Assembly (NCBI GenBank): GCA_964514055.1
Contig: CAZEPB010000045.1
Span: 1 to 7,079, forward strand
DNA length: 7,079 nucleotides
Origin: SG8-32-3 sp964514055
Lineage (GTDB): Archaea; Thermoproteota; Bathyarchaeia; Bathyarchaeales; Bathycorpusculaceae
Reading direction: 5' to 3'
Made by a program: the position numbers and the translations under genes. Of the stretch, positions 5,487 through 7,079 are shown piece after piece; position 1 is the first letter of the stretch; each line of letters begins with the position of its first letter. Under the pieces are notes generated by a model. The model was given only the letters and a program-made list of their open reading frames with translations. It was not told the origin of the DNA and searched no databases.

Positions 5487-5825
5487 CTATTTCACAGCTC
5501 TGTTATCATTCAGAAGTGAAACAATTGCTTCCAATTTTGCGGTTTCGATAATCTTGCGACCGCCAGCCAAGAAGACTCGTAGCTCATCCACGGTCTCAGG
5601 CATGCAATTCACAACCTGAACTGCCTCAGCTTCGTCAAGATCAAACTCCTTCACGAGCTTCTCCAAAAGCTTCTCCGCCTTTTTAGCGTCCACTTTAGAG
5701 AATTTGTTCACGTAATCCAAGGTGCGTCGCTGAAACTGGTCTAAGTTTTCTTCGCCTATTTCGTCCAGAACCTTTTTGACCTGTGGCAACGTAAGCCTTT
5801 TTTCGCTTAACTCTCTCTTTTCCAT
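5487..5825 (-). CDS. rpoF: DNA-directed RNA polymerase subunit F (Rpb4/RpoF)
   Basis: Rpb4 pairs with Rpb7 (RpoE) to form the stalk of archaeal RNA polymerase, which aids open-complex formation, elongation and RNA binding. The 112-aa product has the expected length. Its N-terminal part, SEKRLTLPQVKKVLDEIG, is the tip-associated region. It is followed by an HRDC-like helical domain: ENLDQFQRRTLDYVNKFSK, then LDEAEAVQVVNCMPETVDELR and GRKIIETAKLEAIVSLL. The longest open frame would begin at TTG 5831, but ATG 5825 is preferred. A GGT core (aaaggtag) ends 8 nt before the ATG but only 2 nt before the TTG, and the ATG lies 2 nt after the eL21 stop. The Rpb7 partner is not in this window. Confidence 0.93.
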   Translation of the reverse strand: MEKRELSEKRLTLPQVKKVLDEIGEENLDQFQRRTLDYVNKFSKVDAKKAEKLLEKLVKEFDLDEAEAVQVVNCMPETVDELRVFLAGGRKIIETAKLEAIVSLLNDNRAVK

Positions 5826-5827
5826 AT

Positions 5828-6124
5828 TCAACTACCTTTATACGGCTCTAAATGTTCAGGTCGAACGATTATCTTCTTTACAGCATCGCCCTTGGAGACG
5901 CTTACCACGTACCCACGCCCCCGCTTCTCCAGCACAGTGGCGATCTTGCCGTGAAAACGCTTATGCGGCAAACTCTTCTGAACACTCGAATCCATCTTGA
6001 TAATCACTTGAGAACCAACTTCATGCTCAATCAGCAGCTTTCCGATCTTCGGTTTGCCCTTCTCCCGAGGCTTCTTCGTCAATAGCCCGCGAGCACGAGT
6101 ATAATAGCCTTTTGAACCTCTCAT
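5828..6124 (-). CDS. rpl21e: Large-subunit ribosomal protein eL21 (L21e)
   Basis: eL21 is a small basic large-subunit protein shared by archaea and eukaryotes and absent from bacteria. The 98-aa product starts MRGSKGYYTRARGLLTKKPRE, has GKLLIEHEVGSQVIIKMDSSV in the centre (an SH3-like barrel), and then the family-typical PHKRFHGKIATVLEKRGRGY (53-72) and IIVRPEHLEPY near the end. Length and order are normal. The start ATG has a strong AGGTGA at 6137-6132 with a 7-nt spacer. The gene sits 19 nt after pus10 and is nearly contiguous with rpoF, its usual position in archaea. Confidence 0.96.
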   Translation of the reverse strand: MRGSKGYYTRARGLLTKKPREKGKPKIGKLLIEHEVGSQVIIKMDSSVQKSLPHKRFHGKIATVLEKRGRGYVVSVSKGDAVKKIIVRPEHLEPYKGS

Positions 6125-6143
6125 TCACACTTCACCTTCCGGG

Positions 6144-7079
6144 TCATTCCATAATAACGTTCAAAACATCAAGCTTGAGGGGCTTCGCTCTGTTTCCAAG
6201 CAACTCCGAAACGTTGGGCGTTGTTCTTCCTTCATCTCCAGACACCAATTCCTTCACGTAGAGGCCGCCTTGACAACGTATTTTCATCTCGGCCCTCTTA
6301 AGCGACACCTTCTTAACTTTAACCTCATATATGTACTTTTCTCGGGTTAAATCCGCTCGTCTATGCAAAACACGCAAAGGCGTCTGCTGCTTGATTGAGG
6401 CACCAGTAAGCGTTTCCTCCAAACGGCGCAAGTTCTCGTCAGAAACGGCAGTCTCAAACTCGACTATCACGCTGTATTCTTTCTGCGCGGATTCGCCTTT
6501 CTTCAATCGCCTAACAGTATCCTTGTTGGTGAAGCGAAAACCAGAAACCTCGACCTTGCCCTCAGCACTTGTGTTAACAGCAACTTCAAGCTTTTTCAGG
6601 TCTAGAAACCGCTTCTTAGGCTTTGAAACTTCAATCACGAAAGGTCTGCCGTTGCCCAGCATTCGAGCGTCAATGTCTTCTCTTCCCGAAGCATGAAACA
6701 AGGTTTTTTCTCCCTCCGCAGCCTTCAACAAAGGCTTCGAAACCAATTCTTCCACCGATTCAGGATACATCTTTCCAGTTCCGTTGCACTTCTCGCAGCC
6801 TTTGCCGCGGCAGCTGGAGCAGAACCATTTCGACTGCGGAATATCTCTGACGAGTTTCCTGTACCGCCCCGCCACAAAAAGCGGATTCACCTGAAGCCGA
6901 ACCGTCTCTGCGAAGGGGTTAAGGATTATTGCGATGTCGGGTTTCATGTACTCCGTAGTCTTGCCCGTTAACTCGCCGATTCGCTTACCTAACAATCGTC
7001 CAAACTCGTGCCTGATGCTCTCACCGTAGCTCACGTTGAATGCAGCTTTGAACTCGTCTTCGCGTTCCTCCACCGCGAC
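6144..7079 (-). CDS. pus10: tRNA pseudouridine synthase Pus10, C-terminal part, cut by the window edge
   Basis: Archaeal Pus10 makes pseudouridine at positions 54 and 55 of the tRNA T-loop. The frame is open to the right edge, so the true start lies outside; a GTG at 7073-7071 is probably an internal Val, since full archaeal proteins are longer and carry more N-terminal sequence. Counting from that GTG, four cysteines at 85, 88, 93 and 96 (CSSCRGKGCEKC) form a zinc-binding knuckle of DnaJ-like spacing. The catalytic block GREDIDARMLGNGRPFV (130-146) contains the presumed catalytic Asp135. Later family segments are LRVLHRRADLTREKYIYEV and QGGLYVKELVSGDEGRTTPN. It heads the visible part of the eL21-rpoF-DUF655-ksgA-hemK unit; any promoter is outside the window. 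Confidence 0.95.
   Translation of the reverse strand, partial: VAVEEREDEFKAAFNVSYGESIRHEFGRLLGKRIGELTGKTTEYMKPDIAIILNPFAETVRLQVNPLFVAGRYRKLVRDIPQSKWFCSSCRGKGCEKCNGTGKMYPESVEELVSKPLLKAAEGEKTLFHASGREDIDARMLGNGRPFVIEVSKPKKRFLDLKKLEVAVNTSAEGKVEVSGFRFTNKDTVRRLKKGESAQKEYSVIVEFETAVSDENLRRLEETLTGASIKQQTPLRVLHRRADLTREKYIYEVKVKKVSLKRAEMKIRCQGGLYVKELVSGDEGRTTPNVSELLGNRAKPLKLDVLNVIME

Noticed and set aside
5829..5831. TTG at 5831 as the start of rpoF
   Set aside because: The binding site would be only 2 nt away; the ATG at 5825 has proper 8-nt spacing and a family-typical N-terminus.

Overview
The window is archaeal chromosomal DNA. The evidence is the set of archaeal/eukaryote-type proteins (eL21, RNA polymerase subunit Rpb4/RpoF, Pus10, Dim1/KsgA, a DUF655 protein, and long archaeal forms of uL3 and uL4), together with TATA-box promoters and GGAGGTG-type ribosome binding sites. 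The protein style and gene order would fit the Bathyarchaeia/TACK side of the Archaea, but that placement is an impression from memory and was not tested.

Every convincing gene lies on the minus strand, so the layout reads from the right edge to the left. The first block (7079 to 3428) is a tight run: 3' part of pus10, rpl21e, rpoF (rpb4), a DUF655 helix-hairpin-helix protein, ksgA/dim1, and a HemK/Mtq2-type glutamine methyltransferase. Spacing is tight: a 19-nt gap, a 2-nt gap, a 65-nt gap with a possible internal promoter, a 10-nt gap, then a 17-nt overlap. This is a familiar archaeal information-processing cluster covering tRNA pseudouridylation, ribosome assembly and modification, transcription, and probable release-factor methylation.

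The second region (3427 to 2461) separates the two blocks. A weak terminator-like hairpin with a T6 tract follows hemK. Next comes one unrecognised 224-aa protein with an N-terminal membrane anchor and an acidic, methionine-rich outer domain. It is followed by a short hairpin and a 215-nt gap carrying a clear TATA box for the next operon.

The third block (2460 to 1) is the start of a ribosomal protein operon in the order uL3, uL4, uL23, uL2, with uL2 cut by the left edge. Its junctions are tight (13-nt gap, 1-nt TAATG overlap, 20-nt gap) and have good Shine-Dalgarno sites, except for uL3. uL3 has no clear Shine-Dalgarno site and sits behind a predicted leader of about 100 nt containing a hairpin flanked by a 9-nt direct repeat.

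I see no mobile element, CRISPR array, tRNA or rRNA. The points most worth a second look are the uL3 leader, the altered motif IV in both methyltransferases, the unknown anchored protein, and the strong strand-composition skew inside uL3. I did not find a clearly new multi-gene system.
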